The position numbers were made by a program, and so were the translations under genes. From Klenkia soli (GTDB taxonomy: Bacteria; Actinomycetota; Actinomycetes; Mycobacteriales; Geodermatophilaceae), in assembly GCF_900103975.1 (NCBI RefSeq), contig NZ_FNIR01000008.1, positions 1 to 64,000 on the forward strand: DNA of 64,000 bases. Reading direction: 5' to 3'. Position 1 is the stretch's first letter; each line of letters opens with the position of its first letter. The notes beneath the pieces were generated by a model. The model saw only the letters and a program-made list of their open reading frames with translations. It made no database searches and had not been told where the DNA came from. This document shows, piece after piece, positions 27,246 to 36,328 of this stretch.

Positions 27246-28229
27246 GTGGTCATCACGATCCTCAACGCCCTCATCGCGGTCGTCGCCGGTGTCGCCGGTG
27301 CGGTCGTCCTCTACTACCTGCTCAACAAGATCGCCGAGCTGCTGCCGGACCGGGCCGAGGAGAAGGTCAAGCCCTACTTCTTCCTGCTCCCGGCCCTGGC
27401 CGCGATCGCCCTCTACCTGATCTACCCGGCGATCCAGACCTTCGTGGCCAGCTTCGCCAACCGGAACACCACCGCGTTCGTCGGCTTCGACAACTACGCC
27501 GACCTGCTGACGTCGTCCTCGTTCCAGAACACGCTGATCAACACCCTGCTCTGGGTGCTCATCGTCCCGGCCGTGACCATCGTGCTGGGTCTGCTGATCG
27601 CCACGCTGGCCGACAAGATGAAGCCGCGCGGCGAGAAGGTCGCCAAGACGGTGATCTTCTTGCCCATGGCGATCAGCGCGGTCGGCGCGGGCACCATCTG
27701 GCGGTTCGTCTACACCGCCAACCCGCCGACCCAGGACCAGATCGGGCTGCTCAACGGCATCAAGACCGCCCTGGGTGGTGACCCCGTCGGCTGGCTCACC
27801 ATCTCGTCGGGCCGGCTGAACTCGTTCCTGCTCATGGTGATCCTGCTGTGGGCGCAGGCCGGCTTCGCGATGGTGCTGCTCTCGGCGGCCATCAAGGGTG
27901 TGCCGACCGAGACCCTCGAGGCCGCGCGGCTGGACGGCGCGAGCGAGCTGGCGATCTTCTTCCGGATCACCGTCCCGCAGATCCGCTCCACGGTCATCAC
28001 GGTGTTCATCACGGTGCTGATCGGGGTGCTCAAGACCTTCGACATCGTCTACGTGATGACCAACGGCAACTACAACACCAACATCATCGCGGTCGACTTC
28101 TTCAACCAGCTGTTCACCAACCGCAACGCCGGCTACGCCGCGGCGATCGTGGTCATGCTCGTCCTGGTCATCCTGCCCGTGATGATCTACCAGGTCCGTC
28201 AGTTCCGTCGTGAGGAGGCCGCGCGATGA
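27246..28229 (+). CDS. Sugar ABC transporter permease (AglF-like)
   Basis: A 327-residue integral membrane subunit with about seven helices, including an extra N-terminal one (ITILNALIAVVAGVAGAVVL). The ATPase-contact EAA loop is EAARLDGASELAIFFRITVP. The length and the extra helix fit MalF/AglF-type permeases. It starts with GTG at 27246, and its stop overlaps the ATG of the second permease (ATGA). It should pair with that permease and with the MsiK-type ATPase to import an oligosaccharide. Confidence 0.92.
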   Translation: MVITILNALIAVVAGVAGAVVLYYLLNKIAELLPDRAEEKVKPYFFLLPALAAIALYLIYPAIQTFVASFANRNTTAFVGFDNYADLLTSSSFQNTLINTLLWVLIVPAVTIVLGLLIATLADKMKPRGEKVAKTVIFLPMAISAVGAGTIWRFVYTANPPTQDQIGLLNGIKTALGGDPVGWLTISSGRLNSFLLMVILLWAQAGFAMVLLSAAIKGVPTETLEAARLDGASELAIFFRITVPQIRSTVITVFITVLIGVLKTFDIVYVMTNGNYNTNIIAVDFFNQLFTNRNAGYAAAIVVMLVLVILPVMIYQVRQFRREEAAR

Positions 28230-29170
28230 GTGCCGGCACCGGTCTGATCACCCCCGTCGTCGTCGGGGACGAGGTCGTCTCCGAGAAGGGCACCTCCTGG
28301 ATCTCCAGGAAGGGCCGCAAGCACGACGGCAGCCAGCCCACCTCGCTGTGGGTCAAGATCGTGCTCGCGGTGATCTGCCTGGGCTGGTTCATCCCGGTCC
28401 TCGGCCTGCTCATCACCTCGGTGCGGGCCCAGGACGACGCCACCAACAGCGGTTGGTGGACCGTGTTCACCAGCCCGTCGTCGCTGACCCGGCTCACGCT
28501 GGAGAACTTCGGCCAGGCCTTCACGCAGGCCGACCTCGGTGAGGCGTTCGCCAACAGCCTGGCGATCAGCATCCCGGCCACGATCATCCCGATCCTGGTC
28601 GCCGCGTTCGCCGCCTACGCGTTCAGCTTCATGCAGTTCTGGGGCCGCGACGTCCTGCTGGTGCTGATCGTGGCGCTGCTGGTCATCCCCAACCAGGTCG
28701 CGCTGGTGCCGCTGCTCAAGCTCTACGGCGACCTCGGCATCAACGGCACGTTCCTCGCGGTGTGGTTGGCGCACATCGGCTTCGGCATGCCGCTGGCGGT
28801 CTACCTGATCCGCAACTACATGTCGACGCTGCCCAAGGAGGTCATCGAGTCGGCCAAGATCGACGGCGCCAGCCACTTCCAGACCTTCTGGCGGCTGATC
28901 ATCCCGATGTCCACCCCGGCGCTGGCCTCGTTCGCGATCTTCCAGTTCCTCTGGGTGTGGAACGACCTGCTCGTCGCCCTGGTCTTCATCGGCCCCGGCG
29001 CCAACCAGCCGTTGACCATCGCCCTCAACGGCCTGCTCGGCCAGCAGGGGCAGGGCTGGCAGCTGCTCACCGCCGGCGGCCTCATCACGATGCTGGTCCC
29101 GATCGCGGTGTTCCTCTCCCTCCAGCGCTACTTCGTGCGCGGCCTGACGGCGGGCTCCGTCAAGGGGTAG
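28226..29170 (+). CDS. Sugar ABC transporter permease (AglG-like)
   Basis: A 314-residue membrane subunit with six helices and a long polar N-terminus (about 45 residues). The ATPase-contact loop is ESAKIDGASHFQTFWRLIIP. SGWWTVFTSPSSLTRLTLEN between helices 1 and 2 resembles AglG proteins of alpha-glucoside importers. The start overlaps the stop of the preceding permease. It is the last gene of the import operon and is followed by a long hairpin. Confidence 0.92.
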   Translation: MSAGTGLITPVVVGDEVVSEKGTSWISRKGRKHDGSQPTSLWVKIVLAVICLGWFIPVLGLLITSVRAQDDATNSGWWTVFTSPSSLTRLTLENFGQAFTQADLGEAFANSLAISIPATIIPILVAAFAAYAFSFMQFWGRDVLLVLIVALLVIPNQVALVPLLKLYGDLGINGTFLAVWLAHIGFGMPLAVYLIRNYMSTLPKEVIESAKIDGASHFQTFWRLIIPMSTPALASFAIFQFLWVWNDLLVALVFIGPGANQPLTIALNGLLGQQGQGWQLLTAGGLITMLVPIAVFLSLQRYFVRGLTAGSVKG

Positions 29171-29189
29171 CCGGCACCGTTCCACCCGA

Positions 29190-29257
29190 TGATCATGGGG
29201 TTGTTGCCCGCTCGACACGCGATCGCAGCGTGTCGAACGGGCACAACCCCATGATCA
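29190..29257. terminator. Long hairpin, probably a dispersed repeat and bidirectional terminator
   Basis: Bases 29190-29220 pair with 29228-29257 with one bulged base and one mismatch (arms begin TGATCATGGGGTTGT). The element fills the gap between the convergent permease and the membrane-protein gene. The arms are less GC-rich than the surroundings, which suggests a mobile or repeated element rather than a simple terminator. Confidence 0.75.
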
Positions 29258-29260
29258 CGT

Positions 29261-30343
29261 TCACGGGGAGGTGACGGGGACCACGGTGTCGTCGGCCAGC
29301 TGGACGGCGGAGGCCGCCGCGGCGTCGTCGCGTGCCGTGGTGGCGCCGGACGCGTCCGGGGTGAGGGTGGCCAGGGGGATGGCGTCCGCCGTCACCAGGG
29401 TGGCCGGGGCGGTCAGGCCGGTGACCAGCACCGTGGTGGTGGCGGTCCCCGTGCCCGGGTCGGCGGTGCTGCAGCGGGCCGCCGTCACCACCGTGCGGGG
29501 CTGGACCCCGCAGGGTGCGACCAGGAAGGTCTGGTTCTCCCGGCCCTGCGCGAAGGCGGTGCTGGCCACCTCGGTCCCGTCGGGCAGCACCACCGCGACG
29601 ACGACGGCGTCCACCACGCCCGCCACCCCGGTGTCGAACCGACCGGACCACACGATGCTCCCGGTCAGCTCGCCGGCCGGCACGCCCGCGGACGCCGCCG
29701 CTGCGTCGACGGCCACCTCGGCCGCCAGCGTGACCGGGGTGTCCCCGGGGCCGACCGACGCCAACCGGGCCACCGCGGCCGTCGGCCCGACCGGGGTCGT
29801 GGTCGCCGGTGCGGCGTCCGGCGAGCTGGTCGACCGGGGCAGCAGCGCGGCGGTCGCGCCCAGTGCCACGACCGCGGTGGCGACGCCCGCCCCGCGCAGC
29901 CACCGGCGGCGGCCGGCCCGGGCGTCGGCGGCGGCCTCGTCGTCGTCCCGGGCGGGGGGACGACGGGCGGCCAGCCGGTCGGCCAGCGCACCGGCGGGGT
30001 CAGAGCCCAGGACCGCCGGGACGGCGGCGGGGAGCCCGAAGCGCGCCGGCAGCTCGTCGCGTTCCGCGAGCCCGAGCCCGGTCAGCACGACCGCGGCCCG
30101 CGGCGCCAGCGGGAGCCCGGCCAACGCCTCGGCGGTGCGCCGGCCCCGGGCGACGACCTCGGGGGACACCCACCACGGGTCCGCGCCGGCGGCGGCCACG
30201 ATCGACGGCGTCCGCGTGGCCAGCAGCGCCCGCACGGCGGTGTCGGTGCCCCGGTGGCGCCGGACGGCGGCGACCCGGGCCTCGGCCTCGGTCTCGTCGC
30301 CCCACAGCAGGAACGCCAGCTCCAGCAGCTCGGTGCGCTCCAC
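29261..30343 (-). CDS. Unrecognised single-pass membrane protein with helical N-terminus
   Basis: A 360-residue protein not assigned to a family. Residues 1-105 are helical and contain PLAPRAAVVLTGLGLAERDELPARFGL, which recalls region 4 of an ECF sigma factor but is degenerate. An acidic/basic linker (RDDDEAAADARAGRRR) and one membrane helix (about 147-167) follow. The outer 190 residues are Ala/Val/Thr-rich, with two Cys (VAPCG, ARCST). The layout is like a membrane-bound regulatory protein. It interrupts the sugar locus between the permeases and the GH32 gene, with its start only 29 bases from the divergent GH32 start. A link to sugar use is not evident. Confidence 0.6.
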   Translation of the reverse strand: MERTELLELAFLLWGDETEAEARVAAVRRHRGTDTAVRALLATRTPSIVAAAGADPWWVSPEVVARGRRTAEALAGLPLAPRAAVVLTGLGLAERDELPARFGLPAAVPAVLGSDPAGALADRLAARRPPARDDDEAAADARAGRRRWLRGAGVATAVVALGATAALLPRSTSSPDAAPATTTPVGPTAAVARLASVGPGDTPVTLAAEVAVDAAAASAGVPAGELTGSIVWSGRFDTGVAGVVDAVVVAVVLPDGTEVASTAFAQGRENQTFLVAPCGVQPRTVVTAARCSTADPGTGTATTTVLVTGLTAPATLVTADAIPLATLTPDASGATTARDDAAAASAVQLADDTVVPVTSP

Positions 30344-30372
30344 CGCTGCAGTGTGGCCGGGAGAATGCTCGC

Positions 30373-31563
30373 GTGCCCGACCGCAGCTTCCCCGTCGTCC
30401 ACCCCCGCCCGGCCACCGGCTGGCTCAACGACCCCAACGGGTTGGCCTTCGCCGACGGCCGGTGGCACGTGTTCTTCCAGTTCCACCCGCACTCGGCCCG
30501 GCACGCCGCCATCCACTGGGGGCACGTCAGCTCGCCGGACCTGCTGACCTGGACCGAGGAGCCGGTGGCGCTGGCCCCCCGGCCGGGTGAGCTGGACGCC
30601 TTCGGCTGCTGGTCGGGCGTGGTCACCGACGACGGGGGCACGCCGACCGCCGTCTACTCCGCGGTGCTGGACCCCGACGGCCGCTCCTCGGTGCTGCTGG
30701 CCCGCGGCGACGCCCACCTGCGCGGGTGGACCCAGGGCACGACGGCGGTCGCCGGCATGCCTCCCGGGGTGGCGCACCTGCGCGACCCGTTCCTGCTGGA
30801 GGTCGACGGTCACCGGTGGGCCCTGCAGGGGGCCGGGCTCGAGGACGGGCGGGGCGCCGTCCTGGCGTGGTCGTGCGACGACCTCGAGGACTGGACGTAC
30901 CGCGGCGTCGTCCTCGCGTCGTCGGACGAGCTGGTGCCGGCGGCGGTGTGGGAGTGCCCGCAGCTGGTCCGGCTGGGCGGCCGCTGGGTGCTCGTGCTGT
31001 CGCTGATCGAGGAGTTCGGCCGGCCCGACCCCGGTCCGGTGGTGGCGCTGCTGGGTGACCTGCAGGTGGGGGACGGGCTGACGTTCGTGCCGCAGACGGT
31101 GACGACGGTGGACACCGGCCCCGCGTTCTACGCCCCGCAGGTGCTCGTGCGCCCCGACCGCGTGCTGCTGTGGGGCTGGTCGTGGGAGCACGGCCGGACG
31201 GCGGCCGACTCCGATGCGGCCGGGTGGGCCGGCGTCCTCACCCTGCCCCGCGAGCTGACCCTGGACGGCGACGTGCTGGTCTCGACCCCCGCTCGCGAGC
31301 TGCTCGGCCTGCGCGGCGCGGAGGTGACCGGCGACCTGCCCGACGCCTTCGAGGTCGAGGGGCCGGGTCCGATCACGCTGGCCCTGGGCGGGCGGACCGT
31401 GGTCGAGTCGGCCGGCCCGGGGAGGGTGCTCGTCGACGGCAGCGTCGTCGAGGCCTACCGCCCGGGTGCGCCGGCGCACACCGTCCGCGCCTACCCGGCC
31501 GAGGGCGAGCGCTGGACCCTCACCGCCCCCGGCGCCACCACCTGGACCCTCGCCGTCCCCTGA
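30373..31563 (+). CDS. Beta-fructosidase, GH32 (sucrose/raffinose hydrolase)
   Basis: A 396-residue GH32 enzyme that hydrolyses beta-fructofuranosides such as sucrose. All three catalytic acids are visible: nucleophile D20 in WLNDPNG, transition-state stabiliser D138 in LRDPF, and acid/base E194 in WECPQL. The five-blade propeller is complete and the C-terminal beta-sandwich is short. There is no signal peptide, so it should work in the cytoplasm. The GTG start at 30373 leaves only seven residues before the first conserved strand. With the alpha-galactosidase it could fully degrade raffinose-family sugars. Its stop codon lies in the base of a hairpin shared with the next gene. Confidence 0.93.
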   Translation: MPDRSFPVVHPRPATGWLNDPNGLAFADGRWHVFFQFHPHSARHAAIHWGHVSSPDLLTWTEEPVALAPRPGELDAFGCWSGVVTDDGGTPTAVYSAVLDPDGRSSVLLARGDAHLRGWTQGTTAVAGMPPGVAHLRDPFLLEVDGHRWALQGAGLEDGRGAVLAWSCDDLEDWTYRGVVLASSDELVPAAVWECPQLVRLGGRWVLVLSLIEEFGRPDPGPVVALLGDLQVGDGLTFVPQTVTTVDTGPAFYAPQVLVRPDRVLLWGWSWEHGRTAADSDAAGWAGVLTLPRELTLDGDVLVSTPARELLGLRGAEVTGDLPDAFEVEGPGPITLALGGRTVVESAGPGRVLVDGSVVEAYRPGAPAHTVRAYPAEGERWTLTAPGATTWTLAVP

Positions 31564-31590
31564 TCCCGGGAACCGCGGGTTCCGGGATCA
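31561..31590. terminator. Symmetric terminator containing both stop codons
   Basis: A 30-base near-palindrome beginning TGATCCCGG and ending CCGGGATCA, with one bulged G and a three-base loop. Its first three bases are the GH32 stop and its last three the stop of the convergent aldehyde dehydrogenase. It is the third variant of the AACCGCGG palindrome in the window. Confidence 0.85.
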
Positions 31591-33054
31591 GAGGGGGAAG
31601 CTGACGTACTTCGTCGTGAGGTACTCGCCGATGCCCTCGTGGCCGCCCTCGCGGCCCAGGCCGGACTGCTTGACCCCGCCGAACGGTGCCGCCGGGTCGG
31701 AGACGACGCCGCGGTTGATGCCGACCATGCCGGACTCCAGGGCCTCGGCCAGCCGCAGGCCGCGGGCCAGGTCACGGGTGTAGACGTAGGCGACCAGGCC
31801 GAAAGGGGTCGAGTTGGCCAGGGCGAGCATCTGCTCGTCGGTGTCGAACGTGGCGATCGGGGCGACCGGGCCGAAGGTCTCCTCGGTCATCGCCGCGGCG
31901 TCGGCGGGGACGTCGACCAGCACGGTGGGCGGGTAGAAGAAGCCCGCGCCCTCGGGGCGGGTGCCGCCGGTGACCGCGTGGGCGCCGGACTCGACGGTCG
32001 AGCGCACGATGCGGTCGACCTTGGCCACGGTCTCCTCGTTGACCAGCGGCCCGAGGGTGACGCCCTCGTCGGTGCCGCGCCCGACGGTCATCGCGCCCAT
32101 GCGGGCGGCCAGCTTCTCGGCGAACTCGGCGGCGACGCCGGCCTGCACGTAGAACCGGTTGGCCGCGGTGCACGCCTCACCGCCGTTGCGCATCTTGGCC
32201 AGCATCGCGCCGTCGACGGCGGCGTCGAGGTCGGCGTCCTCGCACACGATGAACGGGGCGTTGCCGCCGAGCTCCATGGAGGAGACCAGCACCTGGTCGG
32301 CGGCCTGCTTGAGCAGGATCTTGCCGACCTCGGTGGAGCCGGTGAAGGAGACCTTGCGGGTGCGGGGGTCGGCCATCGCGGTGGCCACGACGTCCTCGGC
32401 GTTCATGGTGGGGACGACGTTGACCACGCCGTCGGGCACCCCGGCCTCGGCGAGGACCTGGGCCAGCAGCAGCGCGGTGAGCGGGGTGTCCTCGGCGGGC
32501 TTCACCACGCTGGTGCAGCCGGCGGCGATGGCGGGGCCGAGCTTGCGGGTGAGCATCGCGGCCGGGAAGTTCCACGGCGTCACGAGCAGGCAGACCCCGA
32601 CGGGCTGGTGGGTCACCACGGTGCGGGTGCCACCGGCCGGGGCGACCCGGTAGTCCCCGTCGATGCGCACGGCCTCCTCGGCGAACCAGCGGAAGAACTC
32701 GGCGGCGTAGGTGAGCTCGGCGCGGGCGTCGGGCAGCGCCTTGCCGTTCTCGGCCGACATCAGCCGGGCGAACTCCTCGCCGCGCTCGACGAGGATCTCG
32801 AAGGCCTTCCGCAGCATCTCCGACCGCTTGCGCGGCGCGGTCGCGGCGAACCCGGGCAGCGCGGCCGCGGCGGCGTCGACCGCGGCGGTGACGTCGTCGG
32901 TCGTCCCGTCGGCGACCTGGGCGAGCACCGACCCGTCGGCCGGGTCCAGCACGTCGAACGTCCCGCCGGCCGACGCCGCGCGCCACTCACCACCGACGAG
33001 CAGGCCGGTGGGGACGGGGGACTCGACGCCGGGGACGGTCACGGTGGTGGTCAC
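31588..33054 (-). CDS. NAD(P)-dependent aldehyde dehydrogenase (succinate-semialdehyde type)
   Basis: A 488-residue aldehyde dehydrogenase. PWNFPAAMLTRKLGPAIAAG and KPAEDTPLTAL form the cofactor site, FTGSTEVGK the Rossmann turn, ELGGNAPFIV holds the general-base Glu, and GGEACTAANRFYVQ holds the catalytic Cys. The C-terminal FGGVKQSGLGREGGHEGIGEY is typical of the GabD/succinate-semialdehyde branch. It should oxidise a short semialdehyde in the cytoplasm. The start is GTG at 33054. No neighbouring gene indicates which pathway it serves, so the substrate is a family-level guess. Confidence 0.9.
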   Translation of the reverse strand: MTTTVTVPGVESPVPTGLLVGGEWRAASAGGTFDVLDPADGSVLAQVADGTTDDVTAAVDAAAAALPGFAATAPRKRSEMLRKAFEILVERGEEFARLMSAENGKALPDARAELTYAAEFFRWFAEEAVRIDGDYRVAPAGGTRTVVTHQPVGVCLLVTPWNFPAAMLTRKLGPAIAAGCTSVVKPAEDTPLTALLLAQVLAEAGVPDGVVNVVPTMNAEDVVATAMADPRTRKVSFTGSTEVGKILLKQAADQVLVSSMELGGNAPFIVCEDADLDAAVDGAMLAKMRNGGEACTAANRFYVQAGVAAEFAEKLAARMGAMTVGRGTDEGVTLGPLVNEETVAKVDRIVRSTVESGAHAVTGGTRPEGAGFFYPPTVLVDVPADAAAMTEETFGPVAPIATFDTDEQMLALANSTPFGLVAYVYTRDLARGLRLAEALESGMVGINRGVVSDPAAPFGGVKQSGLGREGGHEGIGEYLTTKYVSFPL

Positions 33055-33207
33055 GGCGTCACCCTAGAACGGGCGGGGACTGTGGGGCGGGGCGCCGGTC
33101 CTGGCGGTCTGGCCGCGTTGGTCGGTCTCCGTCGGTGGTGCTGAGGAGCCATTCATCTCACCGGCTGCCCCGCCCACGACCACTGTGACCCAGGCCACTC
33201 TGCTGCG

Positions 33208-34488
33208 TCAACCCCTGCGCAGCGTGTCGGGCGAGAGCTGGTCCACCGCGGTGTGCCCGGTCAGCCCCAGCGTGAGGTCGAACTCGCCCACGACGTCCTC
33301 GACCACCTGCCGGACGCCGGCCTCCCCGGCCAGGCCCAACCCGTAGACGTAGGAGCGGCCCAGCAGGCAGGCCCGGGCGCCCAGCGCGGTCGCGACCAGC
33401 ACGTCGGCGCCGCTGCGCACGCCGGAGTCCAGCAGCACCGGGACCCGGTCCTCGACCGCGGCCAGCACGTCGGGCAGGGCGTCGAGGGCGCCGATCGAGC
33501 GGTCCACCTGCCGGCCGCCGTGGGTGCTGACGACCAGGCCGTCGACACCGGCGTCCAGGGCCTGCCGGGCGTCGTCGGGGTGCAGCACGCCCTTGAGCAG
33601 CAGCGGCAGCGTCGTCTGCGCGCGCAGCCAGGCCAGGTCGGTCCAGGTGATCGAGGGCCGGGAGTAGATGGCCAGGAAGGTCTCGACCGCGGCCCGGGGG
33701 AGCGGCGAGCGCAGGTTCTCGGCCAGCGACCCCGGCCATGCCTTCGCCATGCCCACCAGCGCCCGGACGGCGGCCGGGGTCGGCCGGGGCTGCTTCCCCC
33801 GGGGCGGCGCCGCGGCCGCCCGCTCCTCGACCAGCCGGCGGAACACCGGGTCCGACGTGTACTGCGCGATGCCCTTGCCCAGGGCGAACGGCAGGTGGCC
33901 GAGGTCCAGGTCGCGCGGCCGCCAGCCGAGCATCGTGGTGTCCAGGGTGACCACGATGGCCTCGCACCCGCTGGCCTCGGCCCGGCGCAGCATGCTGGTG
34001 ACCAGCTCGTCGGAGGTCGACCAGTACAGCTGCATCCACCGCGGGCTGTCGCCCATCGCCGCCGCGGTGGTCTCCATCGGCACCGAGGCCTGGTTGGAGA
34101 ACACCATCGGGATGCCGGTCGCCGCCGCGGCGCGGGCGACGGCCAGGTCGGCCTCGCGGTGCACCAGCTCGAGCGCGCCGACCGGGCCCAGCAGCAGCGG
34201 CGCGGGCAGCCGTCGTCCGAGCAGCTCGACCGACGTGTCCCGGCTGCTGACGTCGCGGAGCACCCGCGGCACCACCTGCCAGCGGTCGAAGGCGGCCCGG
34301 TCGGCCCGCACGGTGGCCTCGCCGCCCGCCCCGCCGGCGACGTAGCCCAGCGCCCGGTCGGTCAGCGTGCGGCGGGCGGCCGCGGCCAGCGCGGTGTGCA
34401 CGGTCGGCACGAGGGGACGGCGGCCGTACACCCCGGCCCGGTAGACCTCGTCCTGCCGCCGCCGTCCGGTCCCCGCCCCTGCATCCAT
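33208..34488 (-). CDS. FMN-dependent alpha-hydroxy-acid oxidase (lactate monooxygenase type)
   Basis: A 426-residue TIM-barrel flavoprotein. The N-terminus ([16 protein letters not shown]) and the long insert after the [15 protein letters not shown] segment match the lactate 2-monooxygenase branch. FMN-binding features include [46 protein letters not shown] and [10 protein letters not shown]. The catalytic-His motif, usually SNHGGRQ, reads STHGGRQ here, so the His and Arg are kept but Asn is Thr. It oxidises a 2-hydroxy acid such as lactate with oxygen. ATG 34488 is the start. It is a single gene, 153 bases from the aldehyde dehydrogenase. Confidence 0.9.
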   Translation of the reverse strand: MDAGAGTGRRRQDEVYRAGVYGRRPLVPTVHTALAAAARRTLTDRALGYVAGGAGGEATVRADRAAFDRWQVVPRVLRDVSSRDTSVELLGRRLPAPLLLGPVGALELVHREADLAVARAAAATGIPMVFSNQASVPMETTAAAMGDSPRWMQLYWSTSDELVTSMLRRAEASGCEAIVVTLDTTMLGWRPRDLDLGHLPFALGKGIAQYTSDPVFRRLVEERAAAAPPRGKQPRPTPAAVRALVGMAKAWPGSLAENLRSPLPRAAVETFLAIYSRPSITWTDLAWLRAQTTLPLLLKGVLHPDDARQALDAGVDGLVVSTHGGRQVDRSIGALDALPDVLAAVEDRVPVLLDSGVRSGADVLVATALGARACLLGRSYVYGLGLAGEAGVRQVVEDVVGEFDLTLGLTGHTAVDQLSPDTLRRG

Positions 34489-34675
34489 CCCGCGACGCTA
34501 GCCCGGGGAGGTCGACCCGGGGCGTCGTCCCAGGGGTCCCAGCGGCCCCGGACACGCCGCCGACACGCCCGGGACCTGCGGATCGACTCGACAAGCGCCC
34601 CCGGTGGCCAGGGATGATGGGCCGGCCGGGGAGGCAGGGTCCTGACCTCGGCTCATCACTCGTGGGAGGTGCAGG

Positions 34676-35788
34676 GTGCTCGGCGCGACGACGGGAGCGG
34701 TCCCCGCACGCCGTCCTGCGCTGCTCGGCGGCGGGGCCGTCACCCTGGTGCTGCTCGTCGCCGGCGTCGTCCTCGCGGCCCCCGCGCTGGCCGCCCCGGC
34801 GACCGGTGAACCGACCGAGACCACCGGTACGACGTCCGCCGCCCTGGTCGACCCGGCCCGGCCCACCGCGCGGGTGGTGCACGGCCCCAACTGCACCGAC
34901 GGCTTCGTCCGCGTGCAGGTCACCAACGGCGACGTCGACCACACGGTCGCGCTGCAGTACGACGGCGCCGACACCGGCTCCCCGGCCACGCTGGCCGCGG
35001 GCGAGCAGACGACGCTCGAGGGCGCCGAGGTCGACTGGGGCACCGTGGTGGACGTGACCGTCGCGGTCACCGGGGCCGGGGGTGCCGAGCCAGCCGTCGA
35101 CCTGGGCACCTACCCGCGGCCCAGCCAGGCCGACTGCGACGCCGTCACGGCCCCCACCGGGACGACGTCGCCCACCGCGGTCCCGCCGTCGACCTCGGGG
35201 CCGACCAGCCAGCCGACCACCCCGCCCACGGCGCCGACCACCACGACCCCGCGGCCGACCACCTCGGCCCCCACGACCACCCCGGGCACCCGACCGAGCA
35301 CGTCGCCGACCGGCGCTCCGACCGCCACCGCGCCCCCCGCCACCACCGGGACGACGACCCAGCCCCCGGTCGACGGGTCCACCTCGACCGGGCAGGTCTC
35401 ACCGGGCAGCGTGCTGACCATCCGGGGCAGCGGCTTCGCCCCCGGCGAGCAGGTCACCGTCACCCTCGACGGCAGCGCCACCCCGCTGGCCACGGTCACG
35501 GCCGACGGCGAGGGCCGGGTCGAGGCGGTCGTGCAGATCCCGCAGGACGTCCTGCTGGGGCCGGCCGTCGTGCGGATGGTCGGCACCGACTCGGCCGCGG
35601 CCACCGAGGTCTCCCTCGACGTCGCCGCCCGCGCCGAGACCGACCCGGCCGGCCGCACGCCCTGGCCGCTGATGGCGGCGGGCCTGGGCCTGCTGGTCGT
35701 GGCCACCACCCTGGCCACCGCGGCCGCCCGCCGGCCGCGGGCCGACGACTGGGAGCCACCCACGGGCCAGGCAGGAGCGGCGGGGTGA
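34676..35788 (+). CDS. Secreted, membrane-anchored protein with Thr/Pro linker and Ig-like domain
   Basis: A 370-residue surface protein of unknown function. A signal peptide (VTLVLLVAGVVLAAPALA) is followed by a globular domain (about 50-140; ARVVHGPNCTDGFVRVQV) that resembles wall-associated domains of actinobacteria. A low-complexity Thr/Pro linker of about 80 residues comes next. The second domain contains GSVLTIRGSGFAPGEQVTVTLDG, an IPT/Ig-like fold. The end has a membrane helix (WPLMAAGLGLLVVATTLATA) and a short cytoplasmic tail. GTG 34676 follows GGGAGG. Its stop overlaps the start of a MarR-type regulator gene. Confidence 0.75.
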   Translation: MLGATTGAVPARRPALLGGGAVTLVLLVAGVVLAAPALAAPATGEPTETTGTTSAALVDPARPTARVVHGPNCTDGFVRVQVTNGDVDHTVALQYDGADTGSPATLAAGEQTTLEGAEVDWGTVVDVTVAVTGAGGAEPAVDLGTYPRPSQADCDAVTAPTGTTSPTAVPPSTSGPTSQPTTPPTAPTTTTPRPTTSAPTTTPGTRPSTSPTGAPTATAPPATTGTTTQPPVDGSTSTGQVSPGSVLTIRGSGFAPGEQVTVTLDGSATPLATVTADGEGRVEAVVQIPQDVLLGPAVVRMVGTDSAAATEVSLDVAARAETDPAGRTPWPLMAAGLGLLVVATTLATAAARRPRADDWEPPTGQAGAAG

Positions 35789-36327
35789 CCGAGCGGCACG
35801 GCCGGCACGGCAACCCGCGGCCGGCGCACGCCGGGCGACCGCCGGGTCCGGCCGCCGCACCTCCCCGGGACCTGCGCGGGCTGGCCGGTGCCGGCCCCGG
35901 GGCCGCCGAGACCTGGCTGCGGATCAGTCAGGTGCACGAGCGGGTGGGCCGGCGGCTGGACACCGCGCTCCGGGCCCAGCACGGGGTGTCGCTGGCCGAC
36001 CTGCAGCTGCTGCGGCTGGTCGACGCGGTGCACGGCGAGCGGGCGTCGGTGGGCCGGCTGGCCGACGAGGTCGGGTCGTCGCCGGCGGGCGTGGGCCAGG
36101 CGCTCGCCCGGCTGGCCGAGGACGGCTGGGTCACCCGTGAGCGCAGCGCCACCGACCGGCGCACCACCTGCGCCCGGCTCACCGAGCGCGGTCGCGAGCG
36201 CCTGGTGCAGGCCGGCGGCACCCACGACCAGCTGCTGGCCCACCTGCTGGGGGCGTTGGGCGCGGCGGCCGGACCGGTCACCGACGCCCTGACCCGGGTC
36301 GCCGCGGCGGCCCGCCCGCCCCGCTGA
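35785..36327 (+). CDS. MarR-family transcriptional regulator
   Basis: A 180-residue regulator with a disordered basic/Pro N-terminus of about 40 residues, then a winged helix. Recognition helix region ASVGRLADEVGSSPAGVGQALARL and wing motif ERSATDRRTTCARLTERG are typical of MarR proteins. The GTG start overlaps the stop of the secreted-protein gene, so the two are co-translated; this pairing of a surface protein with a regulator is unusual. The extended N-terminus is not typical of the family, and an internal start may be used. The effector is unknown. Confidence 0.85.
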   Translation: MTERHGRHGNPRPAHAGRPPGPAAAPPRDLRGLAGAGPGAAETWLRISQVHERVGRRLDTALRAQHGVSLADLQLLRLVDAVHGERASVGRLADEVGSSPAGVGQALARLAEDGWVTRERSATDRRTTCARLTERGRERLVQAGGTHDQLLAHLLGALGAAAGPVTDALTRVAAAARPPR

Positions 36328-36328
36328 C

